Counted from the stretch's first letter, positions 1-6,292 are shown. The stretch is 8,149 nt of DNA from Thermodesulfobacteriota bacterium (GCA_003641645.1 QNAZ01000032.1:1-8149); one strand, 5' to 3'. Numbers and translations are program-made. Notes: generated by a model not told the origin, from the letters alone.

Positions 1-612
1 AATACTTAAAGCTCTTATAAGTTCCTTTTTATAGGTAATTTTTTGTAAAATCTTTTCTAAGGATTTTACTAATTTATTTTTCATATCAATTTTTAATTTA
101 TCTTCGGTTTCAAAAAGATAGTTAACAAAAGTTTCCAGAAAACTTAAAAGTTCTTCTTTTTGCTTAGCTTCTTCAAAAAGTTTATTAAGTGCTTTTTCAA
201 TAAGATCTTCTTCTATATAAGTCTTTATCTGAAAATCCGAAAGTATATCTAATTCATAAGAAAGTGCTTTGTAAAGATTTAAAAGAAAACTATCAATAGT
301 TTTTATCTGAAAAGAATCATAATTTAAAAATATTTCTTCTAAAAGATTGTTAGCTATTTCAGAAGTAATACCGGTCTCTTTAGATAAAAGTTTTCCTCTT
401 TCTGTATTATTAGAAATTTCTTTTAAAAATGAAATTATTCTTTCTTTCATTTCAAAAGAAGCTTTGTTAGTAAAAGCAATAGCAAGTAAATTTTTAAGGT
501 TAAAAATACCTTCTTTTTGAAGTTGATTCAAAAGTTTTAAATAGTTAAGAGATAACTGATATGTTTTACCACTTCCAGCACTTGCATTATAAATTATTAT
601 ATTGGCAGACAT
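1..612 (-). CDS. UvrD/RecB-family (AddA-like) ATP-dependent helicase, N-terminal part
   Basis: This open frame runs without a stop from an ATG at 612 to the left edge, giving 204 residues with the C-terminus outside the window. Seen: Walker A ASAGSGKT at residues 10-17, the superfamily-1 motif Ia AFTNKASFEM at 46-55, and a TIDSF motif (Ib region) at 105-109. Family knowledge: a Walker A this close to the N-terminus, preceded by a short IIIY strand, is typical of UvrD/RecB/AddA helicases, which unwind DNA ends for recombinational repair, often with a C-terminal nuclease domain. AddA versus another RecB-like helicase cannot be decided from this fragment. The start must lie at or just before 612 because strand 1 and Walker A follow directly; an in-frame TTG at 615 is the nearest alternative. 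No clear Shine-Dalgarno precedes it. It is transcribed divergently from rsmE with almost no gap. Confidence 0.85.
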   Translation of the reverse strand, partial: MSANIIIYNASAGSGKTYQLSLNYLKLLNQLQKEGIFNLKNLLAIAFTNKASFEMKERIISFLKEISNNTERGKLLSKETGITSEIANNLLEEIFLNYDSFQIKTIDSFLLNLYKALSYELDILSDFQIKTYIEEDLIEKALNKLFEEAKQKEELLSFLETFVNYLFETEDKLKIDMKNKLVKSLEKILQKITYKKELIRALSI

Positions 613-630
613 CAAAGTTAATTGTATTAT
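602..630 (+). promoter_or_regulatory. Candidate sigma70-type promoter for rsmE
   Basis: TTGGCA at 602-607 and TATTAT at 625-630 are separated by 17 bases, a good match to -35 and -10 elements. An overlapping TATAAT sits at 628-633. Transcription would begin near 637, which coincides with the GTG that could start rsmE. The -35 box lies inside the first codons of the divergent helicase gene. The -10 region is part of a perfect 12-base palindrome (624-635), so a TATAAT also reads on the minus strand, although no good minus-strand -35 was found at normal spacing. Confidence 0.45.
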
Positions 631-636
631 AATACC

Positions 637-1404
637 GTGGATCTTCAAGCTGGTAATAGATTTTTCTTTACTTTTGAAGGTAAAATAGGTTTTCTTTCTG
701 AAGGAGAATCTCATCATTTAATAAGGGTTTTAAGAAAAAAGGAAGGTGAAAAGATAAAACTTATTAATGGAATGGGGGGTGAATATGAAGGAGAAATTAT
801 AGAAATAGTGAAAAAAGGAAAAACTCTAAAAGCAAAAGTAAAAATATTAAAACTTCTAAGAAAAGAAAATCTTCCTTCTAAAAAAATTATAGCTTTGATT
901 CCTCTTTTAAAAGGTGATAAAACAGAATTTTTAATAGAAAAAGGAACAGAACTTGGAATAACTAAATTCATTCCTTTTCAAAGCGATTATACAGTTGTTA
1001 AACCTTCTTCTAAACTAAAAAAACGTTTAAAAATAAAAGCTATAAATGCTTTAAAACAGTCGGGAAGACTCTATCTTCCTGAAATTAATTCTCCGGTGAA
1101 TTTAAAAATTTTTTTATCTGAAAATCCCTTTTCTTCATCTTTTAAAATTGTAGCTTTACCAACTGGAGAGCTTTATTTAAGAGATTTAGCAAATAAAGTA
1201 TTTAATTCTAAAGAAATTGTTTTGATATCAGGTCCTGAAGGAGGTTTTAGTAAAGATGAGGAAAATTTATTAAAAAATCAAGGATTTATATCTTTTTCTA
1301 TTTCTCCTTATATTTTAAAAGCTGAAACTGCTTCTTTATCTTTGATGAGTTTTATTACTGTTTTACTTAATGCATTCTTTTGTAAAAGCCTTGAAAAAAA
1401 ATAA
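637..1404 (+). CDS. rsmE: 16S rRNA (uracil1498-N3)-methyltransferase RsmE
   Basis: RsmE is a SPOUT-family enzyme that uses S-adenosylmethionine to methylate N3 of U1498 in 16S rRNA of the assembled small subunit. Seen, in the 255-residue protein from GTG 637: an N-terminal PUA-like RNA-binding region with HHLIRVLR near residue 26-33; KGDKTEFLIEKGTELG at about 92-107; QSGR at 141-144; and the C-terminal SAM/knot motifs GPEGGF at 199-204 and LKAETAS at 227-233. Length is normal for the family. An in-frame stop at 619-621 limits the start to TTG 622 or GTG 637. Neither has a strong ribosome binding site; 637 is preferred because it coincides with the predicted transcription start and gives the shorter extension ahead of the conserved RFFF strand. 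It heads a plus-strand cluster. Confidence 0.93.
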   Translation: MDLQAGNRFFFTFEGKIGFLSEGESHHLIRVLRKKEGEKIKLINGMGGEYEGEIIEIVKKGKTLKAKVKILKLLRKENLPSKKIIALIPLLKGDKTEFLIEKGTELGITKFIPFQSDYTVVKPSSKLKKRLKIKAINALKQSGRLYLPEINSPVNLKIFLSENPFSSSFKIVALPTGELYLRDLANKVFNSKEIVLISGPEGGFSKDEENLLKNQGFISFSISPYILKAETASLSLMSFITVLLNAFFCKSLEKK

Positions 1405-1440
1405 ATCTGTGTTTTTATTTAAATTAGAAAATTTCATAAA

Positions 1441-1447
1441 GAGAGGG
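1441..1447 (+). promoter_or_regulatory. Ribosome binding site deciding the start at 1454
   Basis: GAGAGGG lies six bases before the ATG at 1454. The longer frame opening at ATG 1370 overlaps the end of rsmE and has no comparable site, so 1454 is the better start for the following gene. Confidence 0.6.
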
Positions 1448-1453
1448 TCTTAT

Positions 1454-1939
1454 ATGGGTGGTCGTTCTCGTAAATCTATTTTAAAACAAAAAATGGCAAA
1501 ATATTATAGAGAAAGAGAAAATCCATTAGCTTTATTAGCTTTACAGGATGAAATTATACGCCTTAATCAGAAAAAACTGAATATTTTTCAAGAAAATTTG
1601 ACTTTTTTAAGTAATTTAGATCTTTCAACAAATCATGAAAAACCGGTTTCCAAATTAAGTATAAGGCGCTTTCCTAATGAACCAGATAAAAAATTTACTA
1701 CACGAGCTTTTTATGAAGCTTTGTATCCTATTACCTTAGAATATAGATTTATGCCTCTTCAAGCAATTTTTGTATGGTATCTAAGAGCTTTAGAAATGAT
1801 TTATGGGGAAAAGATTCCTAAAATTCATCTAAATAGACTTCAAAAATGGATAAAATATTGGCTTTCAAGCCTTACTCCTGAACAGGAATTACAACTTAAA
1901 AGTGCTGTAATCTCTTGGATACTAAATAGATTTACCTAA
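1454..1939 (+). CDS. Hypothetical protein, basic, 161 residues
   Basis: I do not recognise this family. Seen: a strongly basic N-terminus (MGGRSRKSILKQK), a helix-prone charged stretch at about residues 15-50 that could form a coiled coil, a polar linker at about 55-80, and a C-terminal half rich in aromatic and basic residues (FYEALYPITLEYRF, then WYLRALEMIYG, then LNRLQKWIKYWL). It has no cysteine, no signal peptide, no convincing membrane segment and no nucleotide-binding motif, so a cytoplasmic alpha-helical protein is most likely. It begins 49 bases after rsmE and ends 2 bases before the next ATG, so it probably shares a transcript with both. The basic ends suggest nucleic-acid contact, but that is a guess. 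Codon use matches its neighbours, so it appears to be a real resident gene. Confidence 0.75.
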   Translation: MGGRSRKSILKQKMAKYYRERENPLALLALQDEIIRLNQKKLNIFQENLTFLSNLDLSTNHEKPVSKLSIRRFPNEPDKKFTTRAFYEALYPITLEYRFMPLQAIFVWYLRALEMIYGEKIPKIHLNRLQKWIKYWLSSLTPEQELQLKSAVISWILNRFT

Positions 1940-1941
1940 AA

Positions 1942-2763
1942 ATGTTATTTTTTTTTATTTTAATTTTCCTTGCACTTTATATTTCGCCTGTCTCAGGATA
2001 TAAACTTTTTGTAATTACACTACCTGATAATTATGGAAAACTAAAAAATGAAAAAGTATTTTATATAGGTGCAGCAGAACCTGCTTTTGGAATTATTTAT
2101 AATTTAAAACCTCCTGAAAAATTTTTTCTTCTTGCTCCAAATAATAAAAAAAGTAAACTTACTCTTATAAGAACTGAATATGAAGACAAGGCTTTAAATG
2201 TTAAAAGAAGAGGCTATAAAATTCAAGTTATTCCTAAAGTTAAAGGAGATTATTATATATGTATAGAGAGTTATTATTTTTTAACTAAGGAATCAAAATT
2301 AATCAAAATTTTTACTAAAGCTCCTTTTCATTTAGAGACAGAAAAAGGATGGGATAATCTATGCGGATTTGATTTAGAAATTAAACCTTATACCAGACCT
2401 TATGGATTTCATGAGAAAGGAATTTTTTGGGGACAGGTATGGTATAAAAATAAACCTTTAGAAAATGGAACTATAGAAATTGAAAGATTCAGTCCTTTTT
2501 TTTTAAGTTTAGAAGATTTGCCTAAGGATTCTTATGGAGAAATAAATTATCCTTATTTAAGAAAAACTGTTAAAATTGCTAAAAATGGGTTTTTTGTAAT
2601 CTCTTTAGAGGAACCTGGTTGGTGGGTTATTACTATCAAAAAAAAAGCAGGAGTTAAAGGCTATGGAAATAACTTTTATCCTCTTGAAATAATTAATCAT
2701 TTTTGGATCTATGTTTATCCTTTACAAGAGAGATATTTAAAATATGAATATATAACTCATTAA
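1942..2763 (+). CDS. Exported DUF4198 / NikM-like protein
   Basis: The protein has 273 residues. Residues 1-19 form a hydrophobic signal segment ending VSG, a plausible signal peptidase site. The body resembles DUF4198 proteins, which are periplasmic and often sit beside nickel/cobalt uptake genes: an RPYGFHEKGIFWGQVWYKNKPLENGTIEIE block at about 152-181 (carbohydrate-binding-like beta fold) and a KTVKIAKNGFFVISLEEPGWWVITI block at 208-232, matching the family's 'NG-F-PGWW' pattern. Oddities: the mature N-terminus reads YKLFVI, not the AH-FWL type with a histidine that the family often has, and the signal's n-region lacks a positive charge. An in-frame ATT at 1930 would add IYLK, supplying a lysine, but a rare ATT start is speculative. 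No Shine-Dalgarno is visible; the ATG follows the previous stop by two bases, so translation is probably coupled. No transporter gene lies nearby, so metal binding is inference only. Confidence 0.72.
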   Translation: MLFFFILIFLALYISPVSGYKLFVITLPDNYGKLKNEKVFYIGAAEPAFGIIYNLKPPEKFFLLAPNNKKSKLTLIRTEYEDKALNVKRRGYKIQVIPKVKGDYYICIESYYFLTKESKLIKIFTKAPFHLETEKGWDNLCGFDLEIKPYTRPYGFHEKGIFWGQVWYKNKPLENGTIEIERFSPFFLSLEDLPKDSYGEINYPYLRKTVKIAKNGFFVISLEEPGWWVITIKKKAGVKGYGNNFYPLEIINHFWIYVYPLQERYLKYEYITH

Positions 2764-2786
2764 CAAAATTTTTACGGAGGTAATTT

Positions 2787-3638
2787 ATGAATAAATATAA
2801 AAAACTTTTAGTTGGACTTGATAGCTCTGAGGCAAGTAAACATGCTTATGAAGAAGCATTAAACTTTGCAAAAGAAACCCAAGCAGAAGTTTTAACTATA
2901 AGTGTAGTTCCCACTCATAAAGAGTTGGTAAGTTCTTTTTCTATATTTGGACATATTAGAGATCTTATTAAAAAACCTTATGTTAAAGCTCTTCAAGAAG
3001 CTCAAGATATAGCAGAGGATATGGGATTGAAAGTAAAAACTTTTCTTGAAGAGGGAAGACCTTATGAAAAAATTGTTGAAGTTGCTCAAAAAGAGAGCTG
3101 TGATCTTATTATAACAGGAAGAAGAGGGATTACTTCTTTTGAAAAAATTTTTATTGGAAGCACTGCATATAGAGTAGTTAATAATAGTCCAGTTGATGTC
3201 CTTATTGTTCCAAAGAATGCCAAAATCAGTTTTAAAAAACTTTTAGCTGGAACTGATGCTTCTGAATATGGAGATAAAGCTGTTAAAAAAGCAAGAAAAT
3301 TAGCTAAAAGTTACAATGGAGAATTAGGAATCATTTCTGTAATTAAACTTCCTATAGAACCTATAATTGATCTTAAAGAAATTTTTGAAATGTTTAAAAA
3401 GGATATAGAATCTCATTTAATTTCTCTTACAGAAAATATAATTAAGGAAGAAGTCAAAGTAGAAATTTTTGTAAAACATGGAGAACCTTATATTACAATA
3501 GTAGAAACAGCTAAGGAGATAGATGCAACTATAATTGTAATAGGAGCTTATAGTTCTTTAAGTCAAAAATCTTTGGGAGGAACAGGAGAAAAGGTAATTG
3601 CTAATTCTTCTTGTCCAATATTAATAATAAAAAATTAA
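2787..3638 (+). CDS. Tandem universal stress protein (two UspA domains)
   Basis: The 283-residue protein contains two Usp domains in tandem, about 1-143 and 148-283, each opening with the family beta strand (KLLVGLDSSEAS and KLLAGTDASEYG). Usp proteins bind ATP or AMP and act in the cytoplasm under stress; the specific partner is unknown. Domain 1 keeps the full nucleotide-binding signature G-x2-G-x9-G-S: G111, G114, G124, S125. Domain 2 has a shortened, altered loop (G253-AYSSLSQKSL-G264-G265), lacking the second glycine and the serine, so it probably binds nucleotide poorly or not at all. A strong CGGAGG site at 2775-2780, six bases before the ATG, fixes the start. It is the last gene of the plus-strand cluster and its stop codon interlocks with that of convergent dnaB. 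Confidence 0.92.
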   Translation: MNKYKKLLVGLDSSEASKHAYEEALNFAKETQAEVLTISVVPTHKELVSSFSIFGHIRDLIKKPYVKALQEAQDIAEDMGLKVKTFLEEGRPYEKIVEVAQKESCDLIITGRRGITSFEKIFIGSTAYRVVNNSPVDVLIVPKNAKISFKKLLAGTDASEYGDKAVKKARKLAKSYNGELGIISVIKLPIEPIIDLKEIFEMFKKDIESHLISLTENIIKEEVKVEIFVKHGEPYITIVETAKEIDATIIVIGAYSSLSQKSLGGTGEKVIANSSCPILIIKN

Positions 3639-5020
3639 AGAGGTAAAGAAGTATCTAAATTACCGAAAGAAGTATATTGAGGAAAATAAGTTAATTTAAC
3701 TATTCCTATAGGACCATTTCTTTGTTTTCCAATTATTATTTCTGCAATTCCTTTTTCTGGACTTTCTTTATTATAAAATTCATCTCTATAAATAAATAAG
3801 ATTACATCTGCATCCTGTTCCAAAGCTCCTGATTCTCTAAGGTCTGAAAGTTGAGGTCTTTTATCAGGTCTTTCTTCAACCTTTCTATTAAGTTGTGACA
3901 AAGCTATAATAGGAATATTCAATTCTTTAGCTAAAGATTTTAAACCTGCTGAAATTTCAGATATTTCCTGTTCTCTTCTTTCTTTTCTTTCAAGTCCTTT
4001 CATAAGTTGCAAATAGTCTATTACTATAAGCCCTAAAGGTATTTCTTTTAAAAGTTTTCTTGCTTTAGCTTTTAATTCTAAAATATTTATTCCTGGTGTT
4101 TCATCAATATAAATAGAGAGTTGACTCAAATTTGAAGCAGCTTGAGCTATTTTTTGCCATTCTTGAGAATCAAGTTGTCCTATTCTAAATTTTTGAAAAC
4201 TTACCTTAGCTTCAGCACAAAGCATTCTTGCACAAAGTTGTTGTTTACCCATTTCTAAGGAAAAAATAGCTGCGCCTATATTGGTTTGTTTACAAGCATT
4301 TCTTACTATATCAAGAGCAAAAGCTGTTTTTCCCATTCCAGGTCGACCAGCTAATATAATCAGATCACCCTTTTGAAGTCCTGCTGTCATTCTATCTAAA
4401 TCATAAAAACCTGTAGGAATACCAGTTATAGAGGTTCCTCTTTTATAAAGATTTTCTAAATGTCTTATAGTGTCTTTTACAATTTCCTTTAAAGGAGAAA
4501 AACTTTCTTTTCTTCCATAATAAGACAGGTCAAAAAAAACTTTTTCTGCATAATTTAATAATTCTTGAGAGTCTTCCATAGAATAATAAGCTCTATAAAT
4601 TAAATCTTGACTTACTTTTATAATCTCTCTTAATATGCTTTTTTCTTTAACAATTTTTGCATAATGAAGTATATGAGCTGAGGTAGGAAGAAGCCCCACA
4701 ATTTCTGAGAGATAAACTGCTCCGCCTGCTTTTTCCAATTCTCCTCTTTTATCAAGTTCATTATGAACAGTAACAACATCAATTGGTTCATCTTTTTCAA
4801 AAAGAGAAACACAAGCTGAATAAATAAGCCTATGAGCAGGAGAATAAAAATCTTCAGGTTTTAAATAATCAATAATTTTGATAATGGAAGAAGGATCTAC
4901 AAAAATACTTGCCAAAAGATATTTTTCTGCTTGTAAATCCTGAGGAGGCAAAAGTTCTGGTGAAAAACCAACTTCAGGTTGAGATTCTATCTTTTTTCTT
5001 GAACGTTTATTAGAAGGCAT
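3635..5020 (-). CDS. dnaB: Replicative DNA helicase DnaB
   Basis: DnaB is the hexameric 5'-3' helicase that unwinds the replication fork and works with primase. The protein has 461 residues. Seen: N-terminal domain from about residue 25 (PPQDLQAEKYLLASIF) to 165; RecA-like domain with Walker A GRPGMGKT at 225-232; SLEM with the catalytic-type Glu at 256; Walker B LIVIDYLQLM around D335; SQLNRKVEERPDKRPQLSDLRESG at 375-398; and the KQR finger segment at 432-434. No intein interrupts the motifs. A basic extension of about 24 residues precedes the usual family start. It begins 6 bases after the rplI stop with only a weak GAAGAG upstream, so coupled translation is likely. It is last in the rpsF-rpsR-rplI-dnaB series, and its stop codon overlaps that of the convergent universal stress gene. 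Confidence 0.97.
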   Translation of the reverse strand: MPSNKRSRKKIESQPEVGFSPELLPPQDLQAEKYLLASIFVDPSSIIKIIDYLKPEDFYSPAHRLIYSACVSLFEKDEPIDVVTVHNELDKRGELEKAGGAVYLSEIVGLLPTSAHILHYAKIVKEKSILREIIKVSQDLIYRAYYSMEDSQELLNYAEKVFFDLSYYGRKESFSPLKEIVKDTIRHLENLYKRGTSITGIPTGFYDLDRMTAGLQKGDLIILAGRPGMGKTAFALDIVRNACKQTNIGAAIFSLEMGKQQLCARMLCAEAKVSFQKFRIGQLDSQEWQKIAQAASNLSQLSIYIDETPGINILELKAKARKLLKEIPLGLIVIDYLQLMKGLERKERREQEISEISAGLKSLAKELNIPIIALSQLNRKVEERPDKRPQLSDLRESGALEQDADVILFIYRDEFYNKESPEKGIAEIIIGKQRNGPIGIVKLTYFPQYTSFGNLDTSLPL

Positions 5021-5026
5021 TTAATT

Positions 5027-5473
5027 TTATTTCTCTTCTAATACTTCAACTTTAATATTAACTACTTTATCACTACTTAATTTTATTGGAACTTCAAAAA
5101 TCCCTAACTTTTTAATAGGTTCATCTAAAATTACTTGGTTTTTATCAACCTTTATACCTTGTTCTTTTAACATATTAACAATATCTATAGAAGAAACAGA
5201 CCCAAATATTCTATCATCTTCTATTATTTTCCTATAAACTGTTATACTTATTCCTTCTAATTTTTCTGCAAGACTTTCAAGTTTTTTTCTTTCTCTTTCA
5301 GCTTTAGCTAATATAATCTTTCTTTGATTCTCTAAGGCTCTGATAGTTTTTTGATTAGCTAAGATAGCTAATCCTTTAGGAATAAGATAATTCCTTGCAT
5401 ATCCATCTTTAACCTTTACTATATCTCCTGCTTTACCAAGTTTAGGAATATCTTTTCTTAAAATAACTTCCAT
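5027..5473 (-). CDS. rplI: Large-subunit ribosomal protein bL9
   Basis: bL9 binds 23S rRNA near the base of the L1 stalk. The protein is full length at 148 residues. The N-terminal domain carries the family signature VILRKDIPKLGKAGDIVKVKDGYARNYL (residues 3-30) and IPKGLA at 31-36. The long charged connecting helix spans about 40-75. The C-terminal domain contains DRIFGSVSS (87-95), GIKVDKNQVILDEPIKKLG (106-124) and a final strand VNIKVEVL. An AGGAGG box ending four bases before the ATG (in 5478-5483) supports the start. It lies 20 bases after rpsR and 6 bases before dnaB, in the standard order. Confidence 0.97.
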   Translation of the reverse strand: MEVILRKDIPKLGKAGDIVKVKDGYARNYLIPKGLAILANQKTIRALENQRKIILAKAERERKKLESLAEKLEGISITVYRKIIEDDRIFGSVSSIDIVNMLKEQGIKVDKNQVILDEPIKKLGIFEVPIKLSSDKVVNIKVEVLEEK

Positions 5474-5493
5474 ACTTCCTCCTCAAAGATTTA

Positions 5494-5748
5494 TTATTCC
5501 ATCTCTACATCAGCTACAAAGGGTAAAAGTGCCATTATTCTTGCTCTTTTTATAGCAGTAGTTAATTTCCTTTGATGATAGGCGCAAGTTCCAGTTTGCC
5601 TTCTATGAATAATCATACCCTTTTCATTTAAAAAAGGTTTTAAAACTTCAGGATTTTTATAATCAATCTTTAGATTAGGATCAGCACAAAATTTACAGAT
5701 CTTTTTTTTAGCAAAAATTCTTCTTTTTATACTTAAACCTTCATTCAT
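5494..5748 (-). CDS. rpsR: Small-subunit ribosomal protein bS18, zinc-type
   Basis: bS18 forms a heterodimer with bS6 on the platform of the 30S subunit, binding 16S rRNA. The protein has 84 residues. Seen: KKKICKFCAD with C18 and C21, and GTCAYHQRKL with C55 and H58, giving a C-x2-C plus C-x2-H set that is likely to bind zinc. This is the 'C+' form; many bacteria carry a form lacking these residues. The C-terminal TTAIKRARIMALLPFV (63-78) is the family hallmark. An AGGAGG site about 10 bases upstream favours ATG 5748 over the in-frame ATG at 5744-5742, which would be about 14 bases away. It lies 25 bases after rpsF, with no ssb or priB gene between. Confidence 0.96.
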   Translation of the reverse strand: MNEGLSIKRRIFAKKKICKFCADPNLKIDYKNPEVLKPFLNEKGMIIHRRQTGTCAYHQRKLTTAIKRARIMALLPFVADVEME

Positions 5749-5773
5749 TTTCTTTTAACCTCCTCTTTAAATT

Positions 5774-6130
5774 TCAAACTTGCTTAGCCTCAACATCTTT
5801 TTCAGTAGGAGAAAATCTATCTTCTAATTTTACAATAATAAACCTTATTATCCTCTCGTCAATTCTAAAAAATTTTTCTAAGTCTTTTGGTAAATCTGCC
5901 AATCCATAAAATTCTATTAAAACATAATAACCTTGCTTTTTCTTTTGAATAGGATAAGCAAGTTTTCTAAGTCCCCATTCATCAATTTTTAAAACTTCAC
6001 CTTCTTTTGCTTCCACAATTTGTTTAATTCTTTCTAAAATCTGATCCTTTTCCTCTACTTTTTCTGGATGGATAATAAAAAGTGATTCCCACTTGCGAAA
6101 TCTTTTAACAGGTTTCCATAATTCAAACAT
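5774..6130 (-). CDS. rpsF: Small-subunit ribosomal protein bS6
   Basis: bS6 binds 16S rRNA as a dimer with bS18 on the 30S platform. The protein has 118 residues. Seen: the first strand KWESLFIIHPE at 13-23; EGEVLKIDEWGLRKLAYPIQKKKQGYYVLIEF at 43-74, the family signature; and the last strand IDERIIRFIIVKL at 90-102. The N-terminus carries about 10 extra residues (MFELWKPVKR) before the usual bS6 start. A near-perfect AAGGAGG five bases before ATG 6130 shows that this extended start is probably real, and no other ATG fits better. It is the first protein gene after tRNA-Val and may be controlled by the leader at 6131-6187. Confidence 0.96.
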   Translation of the reverse strand: MFELWKPVKRFRKWESLFIIHPEKVEEKDQILERIKQIVEAKEGEVLKIDEWGLRKLAYPIQKKKQGYYVLIEFYGLADLPKDLEKFFRIDERIIRFIIVKLEDRFSPTEKDVEAKQV

Positions 6131-6187
6131 AAATTCCTCCTTTTGGTCTATCCGGCCCCCTTAAATATAAAGGGAGCAAGGAGTAAA
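6131..6187 (-). promoter_or_regulatory. Candidate S6:S18 autoregulatory mRNA leader
   Basis: The 57 bases between the tRNA end and rpsF hold a hairpin: GCTCCCTT (6177-6170) pairs with AAGGGGGC (6162-6155), one G-U pair and a 7-base loop. CCG follows at 6155-6153 (its first C also closes the stem). A weaker outer stem is possible: TTTA(C)TCC (6187-6180) with GGATAGA (6153-6147), with one bulged C. Family knowledge: a described S6:S18-binding leader in many bacteria has a hairpin with CCG in a 3' bulge above a closing stem, mimicking the 16S rRNA site, and lets the S6:S18 pair repress the operon. Position and CCG fit here; my fold is by hand. The absence of a T-run after the stem argues against a terminator. 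Confidence 0.5.
6136..6142 (-). promoter_or_regulatory. Strong ribosome binding site of rpsF
   Basis: AAGGAGG on the minus strand ends five bases before ATG 6130. It supports the extended N-terminus of bS6 and lies just 3' of the candidate regulatory hairpin, so the structure could affect access to it. Confidence 0.85.
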
Positions 6188-6259
6188 TGGGCGGTGCTGG
6201 ATTCGAACCAGCGACATCCACCGTGTGAGGATGGCGCTCTACCCCTGAGCTAACCGCCC
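6188..6259 (-). tRNA. tRNA-Val, anticodon CAC
   Basis: A complete 72-base cloverleaf reads on the minus strand: acceptor GGGCGGT with ACCGCCC, D stem GCTC/GAGC with a 7-base loop, anticodon stem CCATC/GGTGG around loop CTCACAC (anticodon CAC, reading GUG valine codons), 5-base variable region ATGTC, and T arm GCTGG-TTCGAAT-CCAGC. The discriminator base is A. CCA is not encoded, since TTTAC follows, so a CCA-adding enzyme must complete the 3' end. It is far richer in G and C than its surroundings, as expected for a tRNA of a thermophile. It lies between the mutT-type gene and rpsF on the same strand and is probably cotranscribed with rpsF. Confidence 0.97.
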
Positions 6260-6266
6260 TTTATTA

Positions 6267-6272
6267 ATTATA
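6267..6272 (-). promoter_or_regulatory. Candidate -10 box before tRNA-Val
   Basis: A consensus TATAAT lies on the minus strand seven bases from position 6260, so transcription would start about one base ahead of the tRNA 5' end. The corresponding -35 area (around 6290-6295) has no good TTGACA match and overlaps the end of the mutT-type gene. The box could also be chance in AT-rich DNA. If real, it gives tRNA-Val and the ribosomal genes a promoter independent of purB. Confidence 0.35.
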
Positions 6273-6292
6273 ATTTTAAATTACCCTATATT

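Noticed and set aside
714..971. Minus-strand open frame opposite rsmE
   Set aside because: It is antisense to a confident gene, has a Phe/Ser/Ile-rich low-complexity composition typical of the reverse strand of Lys/Glu-rich genes, and has no family features.
1370..1453. 28-residue extension of the hypothetical protein overlapping rsmE
   Set aside because: The downstream ATG at 1454 has a good GAGAGGG site, while 1370 overlaps the rsmE C-terminus without one.
2892..3089. Minus-strand open frame opposite the universal stress gene
   Set aside because: It lies wholly within a well-supported gene, with no ribosome binding site or recognisable domain.
4630..4812. Alternate-frame open frame within dnaB
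   Set aside because: It is on the same strand as dnaB but in another frame, with skewed composition and no support.
6155..6177. Hairpin read as an intrinsic terminator after tRNA-Val
   Set aside because: No T-run follows the stem on the transcribed strand, and the strong rpsF ribosome binding site lies just downstream, so a leader structure fits better.
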